From NCBI RefSeq assembly GCF_022539665.2, contig NC_081335.1, forward strand, positions 9,646,449 through 9,710,448: a stretch of 64,000 bases of DNA, in the 5' to 3' direction. Every line of letters begins with the position of its first letter. The first letter of the stretch is position 1. The translations under genes and the position numbers were made by a program. Below the pieces are notes generated by a model. That model saw only the letters and a list, made by a program, of their open reading frames with translations. It ran no database searches and was not told the origin of the DNA. Positions 21,440 through 33,377 of the stretch are shown in pieces. This stretch comes from Daphnia carinata (Eukaryota; Arthropoda; Branchiopoda; Diplostraca; Daphniidae).

Positions 21440-21894
21440 TTATACTGGTGGAGGATAGCGAGGGTTATGACAATGCATGCACAAATCCTCATCCCCCCAA
21501 CTCTGGACAGGCCATCCAAAAAGTGGTGGATGTCGATTAACTGGATCGAGATCCAGAATTTCTTTAAATTTTTCGGTAGCTCGACGCCATTTTCCGAGCT
21601 CGATGAAACGCAGTAACTGCTCGCTAAGGAAGTCGGTCACATAATTCAATTCCGACTGCATATCCTGGATTCGCTGCCGAAAAGATTCCACCGGTTGGGG
21701 TCTTCCGGAGGTTGCGAAATTGTTGGCTCCCGTGCTGCTTCGTTAGAGCGGGATGCGGAAGCAGACGTCACAGGCTCGTTCGTGGGTTCGTCAACGCTAT
21801 CAGGGACCTGGATTATGACGTCAGCTGGTTTACCGTGATGGGCGCAGACACGCTTAACAGCGGGTAGCCATGGGCGGCATGGGTGGTCGGCCAT
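21440..21894 (-). pseudogene. ORF-X, second copy in element D (frameshifted)
   Basis: Two overlapping frames (21646-21894 and 21440-21691) together read as one small protein. It has an acidic, proline/serine-rich N-terminal half and a helical C-terminal half (QLLRFIELGKWRRATEKF). The half ends in the family signature ILDLDPVNRHPPLFGW followed by another W. The same signature occurs at 41741-42481 (ILKLDPRNRMPPPHNW) and 54449-54883 (ILDLDLAKGHPPFFNW). No known family is recognised. The two frames suggest a single-base indel near 21690, or less likely programmed frameshifting. Confidence 0.5.
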
Positions 21895-22382
21895 GTTGGG
21901 ATGTGTGTTGTTTCTTTTTCTTTTCTTCTTCGTCGTGTAGCAGCTTCTCTGGTCTGCGGGCGATCTGTGGTGTTGATGACATGCGAGTGGAGGATCGACG
22001 TTCCAATCGCGTTGACTTATATAGTCAAGCCTTCCACTTGTAGTCTCTAGCTTCCTTACTTTTTTTGTTGTTAAAAGTTCGAGTTGAACACTAAGTCCCT
22101 CGAGGTGCCACTTGATTGTTCAGCAGGTGTCAGTTTACTTTGACGTTGTCATGAGGGGGATTATTTATTGCTGTGTAGGGTCTGGTAGCCTTCTTCCAAG
22201 GGCGCACAACGGTTCGTTTTTCTTTCATTTCGTTTTAAAATTTAGATTTCTACTTTTATCAAATGGAGATAGAGAAATAAGAAAAAGTGAAAGAAGAGAT
22301 GATGAAGGGTAGCGATTCTACAAGTTAGTATAATCAAGTATGCATAATTTGTGGTCATCCCCCTATGATATATTGTAAATAA

Positions 22383-22456
22383 GGGCGTTGGCTAGATGGC
22401 ATAACGTTACAGCTTCTGACTGCGACTCGGGAGTCCTATGTTCGAACCACCTCGTG
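22383..22456 (+). tRNA. tRNA-Arg-like pseudogene
   Basis: The pattern TGGCTAGATGGCATAAC (D arm), CTTCTGA-loop-TCGGGAG (anticodon arm, loop CTGCGAC) and GTTCGAACC (T loop) resembles arginine tRNA. Acceptor-stem pairing is poor. Two further degenerate relatives lie at 22619-22690 and 54004-54075; without element C all three would lie within about 400 bp. Confidence 0.35.
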
Positions 22457-22618
22457 ACCTTGACTAAGAAATTTTACTGGTAGAGTCCTCAGGAGTTAGT
22501 GAGGTTACATATTCCCCAATTACTATTCTGTGGGTTGATTAACAATAAATATTAAAAATTTATTTAGCCTGTTTCGAATTTTCGAATAACGCTGGGTATT
22601 GAATTCGGTATTCCATAT

Positions 22619-22690
22619 GACTATATGGCTAATTGGCATAGCCTTCGACTACGGCTCAGGAGTCTCAGGTTTAAACCACGCCGTGATCAT
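22619..22690 (+). tRNA. Degenerate tRNA-Arg-like sequence
   Basis: It shares GGCATAGCCTTCGACTACGG and a box B-like GGTTTAAACC with its neighbours at 22383 and 54004. The anticodon loop would be CTACGGC (ACG). Not expected to fold as a functional tRNA. Confidence 0.3.
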
Positions 22691-22842
22691 GACTAAAAAT
22701 TCACTGGTTGATTCCTCAAGAGTTGATGAAGCTAGTTAATTTATAATTATTCTACTGTGATTATCAAATAATATATCTATTATTAAATATTTTAAGTTTT
22801 AATTTCTGGTTTGGTTTGAAATGGCTTTGATATTTAAGATAG

Positions 22843-23240
22843 TGTGACGGGGAATTGTGGGGGGAAGCCGAGGTTAGGAAGTAAGATCACTTGAGTCAGT
22901 GTTTAGAGGAGAACGGAGTGTATTCGGAAGGAACAATCTAAGGCACTTTCTGGAGAAGACTGATTCCCGAACCTACTTAGGCTCGGGGTATTTAAAGGCA
23001 AGGGTCACCCTGTTACCGGGTGACGCCGGAAGAATCTAGGAAAAGATGGTCATCTAGATAACACCTAAATGACCGCTACGAACGTTCTAACCCTTTTCTA
23101 GGGTAAAGTAGAAAGTTTATACGGAAGGAGTAGTTAAGATGGACAAGTAGATAACTCTACTTGACCTTACAGTCCAGGACGGGAGAGGAGTTTCACGTGA
23201 AATCCATTAACACGTGTGTGTCCCTGGATTCCACGTGACA
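22843..23240 (-). repeat. Element C 3' LTR
   Basis: 398 bp, TG...CA, preceded by ATAG. About nine differences from 53571-53968 by eye. It contains TATTTAAA and several imperfect inverted repeats, including CACGTG-bearing arms near the right end. Confidence 0.93.
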
Positions 23241-24663
23241 GATCCCCCCCCCACGAAGAGGCCATCGACCCGATGGGCCAATTCAACACGAAAGAATCAG
23301 TTGTCTTCCTCCAGCGTCGGCGGTCCAGTGGGCCGCACGGGATGATAATCCCGTAAACCCCGTTGCTTTGGCGAAGATGATTCATCATCCGGCGGGACAG
23401 CGTGAAGACAGTAAGCCCACCTAAACCGAGGGTTAAGAGAGTAAACGCTACCACCCATTCATAAGGGTAAGCGCATTGATGGGTGGCCGTTGGACTGGAA
23501 GAGTCCAGCAAACGCACAATTTGGTCATGCGTCATCGATGCTTTCACTTCTACAGCTGCCTGTTGTAACAATAATTTACTCATGCGAGTTAAATGAGAGG
23601 TGTTGGTAACCGGGAATGGGATTACGGTTGCGGCTTTATTATACGTGATATTGGGACGAAAGTCTGGTAAGTTCGGAATTTGGAGTGCGATAGCTGTGGA
23701 CACCGTGGAACCTTCCAAACTGGCTGGAAAAATCCAGTGATCGGTTCTGGCCGTGCAACCCGAGGGAACCTCGAAATATCCAATAGGAGGTAACTGTAAT
23801 CTTTGCGGGGGAGGTCGTTTGTTATCCGGTGGGCAGGAGAACACCACACTATGAAGGTTTACGGCCGAAAAGGCCCATTGGTTTTGGCCTAAATATGCCA
23901 CTTCCGGGCCATTCCACTGTACAAATTGAGTTTGACAGTAAGAACCAATTTTTGAAACGTCATTCGTAAATAAGGCAACAGCACAGGATGTACGGGCCCC
24001 CCGTTTGGAGAATCCAGTATGGAAAGCGCAAAGTTGTTTGTCAAGTTGACGGCAATTTAAAATTTCTATACTGGAAAGTTCGATGAATGTATCAAGATCT
24101 GGCGCAGCAGCAAAAAAATCCGGAATGTTGGTAAAACGCACCCCGTGTGAACCGTTTTTTGTTGGTTTGGGAAGAGAAATGATCTGAAACAGATTGAAGT
24201 GTTGAGCATGGTCATAGATAGGAATATCAATGAACAGGCGAAAATGATTATTAACGACTGCAACTGACACTCGTGCTTCGCGATAAATAACCCATAAATC
24301 TTCGGATGGAATCGCCCAGCCCAATGGGAGGTTAATATTGATGTCAGCTATTACCATTTGAAGCATCGTTGGTGAAAACATTTGTGGCGAGAGTCGTCCA
24401 TTGGCCAAGGCAGCTAACCCGATTTCCCATGACGCAATTTGTTGCTGTAGCCACCCTAAAATGTGTTCCATGGTTGTAAATGTCGCGTCTAATTCTGCGA
24501 AGTATTGCGTTTGTTGTACATGAATCAATTCATATGACTTAATGTACGACTGATGTTGTAGCTCTGTCAGAAGGGCCAAGTTGGATCGTGTGATTTGTAG
24601 AGTCTCGTTGATAATTGACGCATGTTGATCCAGCAGGTGTATTACGGTTTTATCCGATTTCGA
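23167..24663 (-). pseudogene. Element C F-type envelope, C-terminal two thirds
   Basis: The frame continues from 25749-24664 after a single in-frame TAG at 24664-24666. It starts with helical, glutamine-rich heptad-like sequence (LLTELQHQSYIKSYEL, IEHILGW-like WLQQQIASWEIG). A cysteine-containing ectodomain follows (VVFSCPPDN, VPSGCTARTDHW), then a C-terminal transmembrane helix (VVAFTLLTLGLGGLTVF). The tail reads into the LTR. It matches element A's envelope (27008-28326) closely. This is the second half of a baculovirus-F/errantivirus-type class I fusion protein, after the furin site and fusion peptide. Confidence 0.75.
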
Positions 24664-25749
24664 CTAAGCTTCGATGCGAGAATTGAGGTCTTGGAGATCT
24701 GCTTGAGTCGATACTCCGAATAGCCATTTCAACGTAGTACCTCCTAGGTCCAGGATACCCCGTTTTGGCCGCCGTGCCCCCGATAATGTGAGAGCACATG
24801 TTGCAAGGCGAGTCTTAGAATCATTCAATGTCCGCCCCATTAATCGTACTTGGTTATCAATATTATTGGCAGCCATAAAGCTGGTGGTGTCCCTCCATGC
24901 TGTACGCACGTCGTCTTTTTCAAATTTGATGCCATCCATGTGATGAGCGTGGGCTATTCGAGAGAGTTTCGCCAGATGGTCTTCTACTGCTGCAATTGAT
25001 GTTTCGGCGTCATGAAGCAGAACGTCCGTAACTACTGTCCAGGAAGATTCGCTGATAGAAATGCTAGGCTGTTCTTTAAAGATTGCCGTATCCCGGATTA
25101 TAATGCCGTCTTTCGACGGCAGCGCGTTACCAATCCCCAGTAACAGAAGATAGATGAGTCCGGCCATGAAAAAATTGGGTTTGCGCCGGATACGTGGGGG
25201 CAAATCAATTGGGTTGCCTCGGTTGTTTATTGTTGATTGCTCGGTTATTGGAATTGGCGGTTGGGGCGACCTAGCTTCTGTAACTTCAACAGTAGCTTCG
25301 GGAGCAACATCTAACGAGCGCGATTGCGGAGGCAGGGAATGTAGTTTCCTGCGTTCCGTCACATCTTGATCTGGTAGAGGTAGTTTGTACGACGCGGAGA
25401 GAGTGGGTGGATCCGGCTTGACGATACGTTCGACGAACAATTTCATGCACACTACATGTACAATATCCGTTTTTTTCTTGCTATGTTGTAGCTGCACTTC
25501 ATAGTTTACCGGAGTTGTTTTTCGTAGCACAATGTAAGGACCAATCCAGCGATGGAGTAATTTTTCTGATCTTCCATTTTTGCGGATAGGCTTGTAAATT
25601 AGAACTAAATCACCTTTTTGGAAGATGAGGTTGGTATGTCGGGCATCATACCCTTTCTTCGGTTTTTCTTGTACGTGTTGTATCTGACGCCAAACTATGT
25701 GTCGTGCATTTTGGAGGTCCAACAATAATTGTTCAGCGTATGGTAACAC
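24664..25749 (-). CDS. Integrase tail fused in frame to envelope N-terminal part (element C)
   Basis: One 361-codon frame holds two parts. Residues about 1-110 are the integrase C-terminal domain with a GPY/F-type motif (LLHRWIGPYIVLRKTTPVNY). From about residue 190 a hydrophobic signal-like stretch (AGLIYLLLLGIGNAL) starts the envelope. The envelope continues to a furin-type site (RRPKR) followed by GILDLGGTTLKWLFG, the fusion-peptide signature of baculovirus F and errantivirus envelopes. In element A the same parts lie in two ORFs 12 bp apart. The fusion may reflect a lost stop codon or a real Pol-Env readthrough. It ends at a TAG that interrupts the envelope. Confidence 0.7.
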   Translation of the reverse strand: MLPYAEQLLLDLQNARHIVWRQIQHVQEKPKKGYDARHTNLIFQKGDLVLIYKPIRKNGRSEKLLHRWIGPYIVLRKTTPVNYEVQLQHSKKKTDIVHVVCMKLFVERIVKPDPPTLSASYKLPLPDQDVTERRKLHSLPPQSRSLDVAPEATVEVTEARSPQPPIPITEQSTINNRGNPIDLPPRIRRKPNFFMAGLIYLLLLGIGNALPSKDGIIIRDTAIFKEQPSISISESSWTVVTDVLLHDAETSIAAVEDHLAKLSRIAHAHHMDGIKFEKDDVRTAWRDTTSFMAANNIDNQVRLMGRTLNDSKTRLATCALTLSGARRPKRGILDLGGTTLKWLFGVSTQADLQDLNSRIEA

Positions 25750-25767
25750 TTCCTGTGATTCCGGTAC

Positions 25768-26473
25768 TCAGGCCTGCGGGCATGTACCTACTAGCAAATC
25801 GATTGGGAGTACTGGCTCTCGCCCATATAGCAGAAAAAATGGGGAAAACCCAGTAGAATCTTGTCGTGAAGTGTTATATGCAAAACAAATTTGTTTTAGT
25901 TGTCCATCCCAGTTTTTTTGGTCTTCGGAAATATACATAGAAATCATGGTTGCCAATGTGTGGTTCATCCTTTCAACCTGGCCGTTTGATTGTGGATGGT
26001 AGCTAGATGTCGTTTTGTGTTGATTCCCTAAGGTACGTAGAACGGTTTGTGTGATATCAGCCATAAAACACTTTCCTCGATCTGATATGAGTTTTTCCGG
26101 CATTCCGTGACGCAACACAATATGTTCCACCAAGAATTTTGATACTACATCCGCCTTCCCTGAAGGCAATGGTGAAAGTTCGACCCATTTAGTGAGGTAA
26201 TCAACCGCTACAATGATCATTTTATTCCCGGTGTTGGACATCGTGAACGGCCCCAGTAGATCAATCCCCACATTTTGGAATGGGCGAGACACTCGAATGC
26301 ACTGTAATAGTCCTGCTGGCTTGATTTTTGGACTTTTTCGGGATTGACAAAGCTTGCAAGATTTAACGTAAGACACTACCTCCTTTTCTAAACCGGGCCA
26401 ATGGAAGCGTTGTCCAATTTTTGCAAGAGTTTTGTGAATCCCCAAATGCCCAGCTGTAGGATCGTCATGGTAT
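25768..26473 (-). pseudogene. Element C integrase (3' part of pol)
   Basis: The Ty3/gypsy integrase has its zinc-binding HHCC end (GHLGIHKT, CKLCQSRK) and the catalytic triad region (GIDLLGPF, ISDRGKC, SNGQVERMN), with D, D and E present. The frame ends at 25768, and the tail resumes at 25749 after a short break. Upstream, the codon series is cut at 26473 by insertion of element A and resumes at 49034. Confidence 0.85.
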
Positions 26474-26882
26474 TGTGACGGCCACTGCCGCAATTCACTG
26501 AATGACTCAACAGCGCTTTTGGACCTGGTGTATTGATTCTGCCACAGTCACACTCCAAACCCAACTGTCTACTGAGAGCCCCGTGTCACTCGTAGGCTCT
26601 CCTATTTAAAGGGAAAGGTTGTTACCCGCCAAGGGTGACGCGGGAAGTAGAAAGAAGATGGTCACGTAGATAACCTCTACGTGACCGTTCGAATAGAAAG
26701 CGCATAGAAGGGGTAAGCTCTTCCGGTAAGATGGTCAAGCAGATAATTCTACTTGATCTTACGGAAGTGAAAGCGGAGAAAAATGGTTGGGGTTGATGTA
26801 CGAGACGTTCCCAGCACGTGGATGTCCTCGGACTCCACGTGTCCATCGTTAACACGTGCATGTCCTCCGAATCCACGTGACA
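26474..26882 (-). repeat. Element A 3' LTR
   Basis: 409 bp, TG...CA, preceded by GTAT. About six or seven differences from 48625-49033. It contains TATTTAAA and a series of hairpin-forming inverted repeats (see findings). Confidence 0.95.
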
Positions 26883-27007
26883 GGTCCCCCCCGTTTGAAG
26901 GCGATCGCCCCCGATGGCCATAGTATGTAACGATTACAGTGATAGCGAAAGATAATAGTAATAGTAAAATAATAATAAACCAAAATTGGTAACATCCGTT
27001 TCCGTGT

Positions 27008-29006
27008 TCAAAAGTCCGTGTCTTGTGTCCTAATCAGTCGCTCCTCCGTGGCCGCTCCTCGTAATGCGTAGTCCGCTGTTTCGTACACCTGCATGCCAGC
27101 CTTGATGTGGGTATCTAAACGTTGTGCAAGCCGTAGTGTGAATCCTGTCAGGCCAAAAATACTGAATAGTGAGATCAGAAACGCTACTATCCATTCATAT
27201 GAATAGCTCCTATAGTTTGGCGTTGGTGACGCGTCCAGCAGGTTCAAAATCTGATTGTGTGTTAGTGTTGCTGCTGCTTCTAGTTTTTCTTGTTGTCGCA
27301 ACATGCTGCTGAACTTGTCGAGGTGTGACGCATTTGCTGACGGGAACTGTACGACCGTTGCCATTTTTGGGTTGGTGATGTTTGGACGAAACTTCGGTAG
27401 GTCTGGCATATGAATTGATATGGCTGTGGCTGTTGTGGTGCCTTCCAGGCTTGCTGGAAATATCCAATCCTCTGTGCGCGCTGTGCATCCTTGTGGGACT
27501 TCAATGTATCCTACTGCCGATAACTGTAGGCGTTGTGACGGTACTTGCTTGCTGTCCAGAGGGCATGAAAAAACCACGTTATGTGGGCCTGTCGCTGAGA
27601 ATGCCCATTGGTTTTGTCCTAGGTAGACTACTTCCGGGCCATTCCACTGTGTGAATTGTTTCTGACAGTACGCCTTGACTTGAGCTTCCTCGTTGTTGAA
27701 CAGCGCAATCGCACACGGTTTCCTTTTGCCTCTTTTTGAAAATCCCGTATGGAATTTGCATAGTTGTTTATCTAGTCGTCGGCAGTTACTCATATCGTCT
27801 TTTGATAACTCAACAAACGTATCTAAATCGGCCAGTTATTGCCAGAAAGTCTGGCAAGTTGGTTATTTGCACCCCGTGTGTGCCGTTTTTGGTTGGTTTT
27901 GTTAACCTAACTAGTTTGAACAAATTAAAGTGTTGTGCGTGATCATAAACGGGGATTTCGATAAAGAGGCGAAGCTGCGACCGACACCCGTGCTTCCCGA
28001 TAGATGACCCATAATTCTTCTGCCGGTATCGTCCAGCCCAATGGTAAATGTTTATTTATCTCTTTTATCGCTCGCTCAAGTTCTGTAGGCGGAAAGATTT
28101 GTGGCGGTAAATGCCCGTTAGCCAGCGTTGCTAATCCTATTTCCCAGTCCCCAATTTGTTGTTGCAACCATCCGATCACTTGTTCCAATGATTCGAACGT
28201 CGAATCTAGCTCTGAGAAGTACTGCTCCTGTTGTATGTGTGCTAATTCATATGCCTGAATGTGATCCAAAATTTCATCTGCTCTCTTCTGTAGTATCGTG
28301 GACTGTTGTTGTAGTTCCTGCAGCAATGCTAAATTTGATCGTGATAGTTGTAGGCTCTCATTTATGATCGAAGCATGTTGCTACAGTACATGTACTATTT
28401 CTTGTTTCTGGTTTCCCATTGCATCAATTTCTTATTTAGTTCTACCAAATCCGCCTGAGTAGAGACACCAAATAACCACTTAAGTGCTGTGCCACCTAAA
28501 TCTATCACTCCTCTTTTCACTCGAGCCGCTCCTGTCAGAGTCATCGTACATGTTGTCAATCTTGTTTTGGATATGTTTAATGTTCTGCTCAGTAGTAGTA
28601 CCTTATTCTCTATTTTACTTGCTGTCATAAAACTTGTGGTGTCCCTCCATGCCGCGTGTCCGTCTTCTTTTTCAAATTTTGCTCCATCCTTTCTATGTTT
28701 TGCTGCCAGTAAGGACAATTCATTCAGGTGTTTTTCTACTATCGTGACGGCTTTCTCTGCATCTTGTAGGATCACATCCGTGGCCACCGTCCATGATGAT
28801 TCACTGATTGCAATTCCTGGTTGTTCTTTGAATATTACGGTGTCCCTGACCATCATTGCTGAGGTACTGAATGTGCACCCGACTAACATTATAATCAGTA
28901 GGTGAACTAGCCCTGCCCTGAAAAAATCGGGTTTGGGCCGATTCCGTAATGGCCGTGTAAGGCCCATCCCTTGGGTGTTTCCTTCTCTTCCCGAGGTTTG
29001 TTCCAT
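27008..29006 (-). pseudogene. Element A F-type envelope, broken
   Basis: The N-terminal part (28395-29006) has a hydrophobic signal-like segment (HLLIIMLVGCTFS). It also has the furin-type site ARVKR followed by VIDLGGTALKWLFG. The remainder is split over 27943-28326 and 27008-27793 by a frameshift near 28430, an in-frame TAG at about 28383 and another frameshift near 27900. The C-terminal transmembrane segment (VAFLISLFSIFGLTGF) is present. This is the baculovirus-F/errantivirus class of envelope, and it cannot be expressed as one protein from this copy. Confidence 0.8.
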
Positions 29007-29018
29007 AGAGTGGTTTGC

Positions 29019-32000
29019 TTAAACATTTGGGTTTTTCTGCCTAGCCGTCTCTTTTTCCTCTTCATTTTCTATTACCTCAGTTGTTTTGTTCTCGGCGTTT
29101 GTTGATTCATTCCTGTTTTCATGATGTTTCACCCGGCCGTTATCCGCTGACGATCCTTGTGCCAATCCTTCCTGAAGTGTGCTGGTTTGATGAAACAACT
29201 TCATACTGACGACATGAACAATTTCAGTTTTGCCGCCCTTTCTCTTCGGCTGGACTTCGTAGTTAACTGGCGTGGTTTGACGTAGAACTTCGTATGGACC
29301 TATCCATCGATGGAGTAGTTTATCGGAACGCCCTTTTTTCCTTATTGGTTTGTATACCAGTACCATGTCTCCTGCTTGAAATGTTACCATGCGGTGATGT
29401 GCATCATAACACCTTTTTTGTTTCTCTTGTACGTGCTGTAATCGTGTCCGCACAATGTCTCTGGAGATTGACAAGTCACTCATTAGTTGTTCAACGTATG
29501 TCTTTTTTGCCAAGTCCGTCGAGAGTCGTGGATTTGGCTGAGCTCCTGTTAGTAGGTCTATTGGAAGTACCGGTTCTCTACCGTATAGTAGAAAAAATGG
29601 CGAAAATCCAGTAGATTCTTGTCGTGCTGAATTATACGCGAAGCAAATGTGCTGCAATAGTTCATCCCAGTTCTTTTGGTCGTCTGAGACGTACATCGAC
29701 ATCATCGTGGCTAAAGTGTGGTTCATGCGTTCCACCTGTCCATTTGCTTGTGGATGATAAATTGATGTTGTCTTATGCCTGACTCCCAACTTCTGAAAAT
29801 GGTTTCCGTAACTTCTGCTAGGAAGCATTTGCCCCGATCCGTTATTATGGCTTCGGGCATTCCATGACGTAGTGCAATGTATTCCACCAGAAATTTAGTA
29901 ACGTCTTCTTCCTTGCCCGATGGCAAGGCTTTTAACTCCACCCATTTTGTTAAATAATCCACTGCTACGATAATCATTTTATTTTCTGAGTCCGATAACG
30001 TAAACGGTCCTAGGAGGTCCACCCCCACCTTTTGGAACGGTCTGGCTACTTTGATACATTGCAGCATCCCACCTGGAATGAGTTTGGGGCTTTTCCGTGT
30101 TTGACACTGTGGGCATGTTTTAACGTACTCCAACACGTCTTTCGCCATGTCCTCCCAAAAAAAACGGTGCGTAATTTTCTGTAGCGTTTTCCGGATTCCC
30201 ATATGTCCTGAATATGGATCATTATGACATGCTGTTAACACCATGTGTCTATAATCAGGGGGAACACATAATCGTAGCCATTGTTTTCCCCATTTCGTTT
30301 TCTTTTTATACAATTTTTCTTCCTCCAGTGAAAAGCACCTTCCGGCCGATCTTTGTGATTCCAGTTTTTCAATAAGTTTTCTCCATTTGCTTACTCCACG
30401 TTGTTTCTGCGCCAGATCCAATAATATGTCTGTTGACATAAAGTCTGCTTGGTCATGTTGCAGTATTCCAATAGCTATGCACCGATCTTCTGTCTCCGTT
30501 TCTGTGATGGGGATTGGGTAGCGAGACAGGCAGTCAGCGTTGGAATGTAGTTTACCATTCCTATATCTGATCTCTACGTCATATTCTAGCAGACACAAAC
30601 TCCAGCGTGCTAGTCGTCCTGCTAGATCCTTCTTTGTCCTTAGCCAGCAGAGGGCTTCATGATCAGTCACAATTATTATTTTGCAGCCCCACACAAAACT
30701 TCTAAATTTTTTCAAACCCCAGATGAGCGCCAGACATTCTTTTTCAGTAATTGAATAATTTACTTCTGATTTTGACATCAGCCGACTGGCGTATGCCAAT
30801 GGATATTCTTTTCCGTCCTTGGACTGTGACAATACCGCCCCAATGCCGTATCCACACGCGCCCGTCATGATAATCATCGGTGCTTCATAATCTGGGTGAG
30901 CCAATATCGGGGCCACTGTTAACATTTGTTTCAGTTTTAAGAAACTTGTTTGCTGAGCTTCTTCCCAAATGAAAGGTGTGCCTTTCTTGGTTAATCTCGT
31001 CAATGGTTGAGCTAATTTGGCAAAATTTTTTATTTGACGTCTGTAATATGAACAAAGTCCGACAAAGCTTTCAACGCGTCTGATTTTCTCTGCTAATGTT
31101 TTTCCTTCGTTGCATTCTGCGAAGTCTGCTACTGCTGCAATTTTTTCCGGATCTGGTGATATGCCATGTTTAGAAACCACGTGCCCTAGGACTTTCAACG
31201 TTGTCATTGCGAATTGGCATTTGTTTCCCTTCAGTTGAAGCCCTGCTTTGGTTAAGCACGATAATACCAAATGTAAGCGATGCACGTGAGTTTGGAAATC
31301 AGGTGCATACACCACTACGTCATCGAGGTAAACTAGACATGAATTCCAACGCAGTCCTCCCAAAATGACGTCCATTGCCCGTTGAAAGGCACTGGGCCCA
31401 TTCGTTAATCCGAATGGCAGGACTTTGAATTGATATAGTCCGTCTGCTGTGATAAACGCCGTTTTTTCTCTGTCTTCTTTCCGCAGTGGAAGTTGATGAT
31501 ATCCTGATTGTAAATCCATTATGGAAAAATATTCCGCACCTTCTAGTTTGCTCAGAATATCGTTGATACGGGGTAGAGGGTATACATCTCTAACTGTAAC
31601 CTCGTTTAATCCCCGATAGTCTACACAGAACCGCCATGATCCATCCTTTTTCTTAATCAGTACCACTGGTGCTCCCCAAGGACTCTCTGATCTTTCTATG
31701 ATGCCAGCTTTTATCATGTCTTCTGATAATCCTTGTATAATTTTCCGCGCTTTCCACGCGCTTGCATTTGGTCGCTGATATACCGGCAGCGCTCCCTCTT
31801 TGATATTGATTTGATGTTCTGCTGTCATACAAAATCCAATATCTTTGTCATCCTTTGCGAAGCATGATAGGTGTCCTTCTAGTAGTGCTAGTAGCGATTT
31901 TCGTTTTTCGTCTGTTAGTTCACTATTAATTTGTTGTTCCAAATTATCCAATAGGTTGTTTTCCTCCAATGTCAGCTTGTCCTTGTTTTCTCCGTTCTCT

Positions 32001-32449
32001 TCTTGTGGATGCTCCTCCCACTCACAGTTAACTATCTCATTGGTATATGGCTGTAACGTCCCCAAGGTTGACCCTTCCTTTAGCCACACTGGTACAGCCG
32101 ATAAATTGGCCACTGGTATGCACTTCGAATCTGCCGCCAGAATGGCATGACCTGTTGACAGCCTTTTAGACACCAACAACTCTATCGAAGGAGAAAACAA
32201 CCCAGTTGATGGGCTATTCTCGTCGCGATTCGTTTTCACTGTTTTCACCGAAAAGGCCGGAGTCACGTAACTGGTTGTGTTACTAATTTTACTGCGAACC
32301 TGAAGGCTTTCCCTTTGATCGTCATCATCCTTAAACGGTAGCTCCCCCAATGTCACTCGCGTTGTGTCACCGGTGTAATCAACGTGAAGTTTTCCGAATT
32401 GCATTAAAAAATCATTCCCCAGCAATAAGTCGATTCCGCCCATTTCCAT
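29019..32449 (-). pseudogene. Element A pol: protease end, reverse transcriptase, RNase H, integrase
   Basis: The long frame 29723-32449 (908 codons) starts at the end of the retropepsin (LLLGNDFLMQFG). It carries RT with the LVYLDDVVVYA catalytic block, RNase H (FITADG upstream; TDHEALCWLRTKKD), the integrase zinc finger (GHMGIRKT, CPQCQTRK) and core (VDLLGPF, ITDRGKC). A frameshift near 29800 moves the rest (NGQVERMN, GPY motif WIGPYEVLRQTTPVNY) into 29019-29828. Upstream the frame is cut at 32454 by element B and its partner is at 46502. Apart from the frameshift and insertion it is well preserved. Confidence 0.92.
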
Positions 32450-32454
32450 AATTA

Positions 32455-33343
32455 TGTAACGAAGTCATAAAAATACAACATTTAATTATATTTTATCTTC
32501 ATTGTTTGTTTTCTTTATATTAAAATTATATACTATGTCTATTATGCATTATATTTAAAGTATACATTATAAATATAGTAATTCAAGTGTCATTGGCATT
32601 TCCCTGAATTCTATATTTATATTATACTTTACATCCTGCTTATAACTGAATTCTATATTTATATTATACTTTACATCCTGCTTATTGCTGAATTCTATTT
32701 TTATATTATACTTTACATCCTGCTGATTGCTGATTGGATGAGCTTCATGCATAGAACATCGCGCCATACATTTCCATGAATATGAAATGTTGCGACGTGA
32801 GATATTCAATAACTTATATCCGGAGCTCATCTGTCGGAAATGCTATGTTTCCCTCAAACATGTAAAACGTATAAAAGGATGCCCTTTTTGTTCCCAAAAG
32901 TTAGTTCTATAGTTCTACAGTTCGTTTCAGTTCTTCAACTATCTTCAGTTCTAGTTTTCATCTTTAGTGCTACCAGTGTTGTTTAATTCTTCCAATATAG
33001 TGAGTTTAATTCGTTCTTATTCAATAATTATTGTGAGTGCTTTTCATCGCTTCTTGTGCGACCGACAAGCCCTGTTTCCCTTATCTTTTCGCTTCCAACG
33101 TTTAACATCTTTATTTCATCTTCGCCACGACGGTGACGGTAAGACTGAATTCGTATGACTCCACTTTTGTATTTCTGTTTCCCATTCATACCCCATATCT
33201 GTGTAATTCTTTTATTATCTTTGGCCTATTAGAATAAAATATATTCGGCATTGTGGTAACGCCTTCCCGAGTTCATTTTCTTATTACAATTTGTCTTAAA
33301 TAACGTAAAGTCATTCTTTTTATTACTAAAAGAATGCTTTACA
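32455..33343 (+). repeat. Element B 5' LTR
   Basis: 889 bp, TG...CA. A TATA-like GTATAAAAGG near 32869 is followed by pyrimidine-rich, TTAGTTCTATAG-type sequence where transcription probably starts. It contains three imperfect tandem copies of a roughly 46-bp unit (CTGAATTCTATATTTATATT core, about 32604-32725). The end forms an inverted repeat (CATTCTTTT/AAAAGAATG) beside CTTTACA. Confidence 0.95.
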
Positions 33344-33377
33344 TAATGGTGGCAGCGATCTATCGAACTCACCCACA

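Noticed and set aside
27382..28367. Plus-strand ORFs opposite the element A envelope
   Set aside because: They are antisense shadows of a well-supported coding gene and have no recognisable features.
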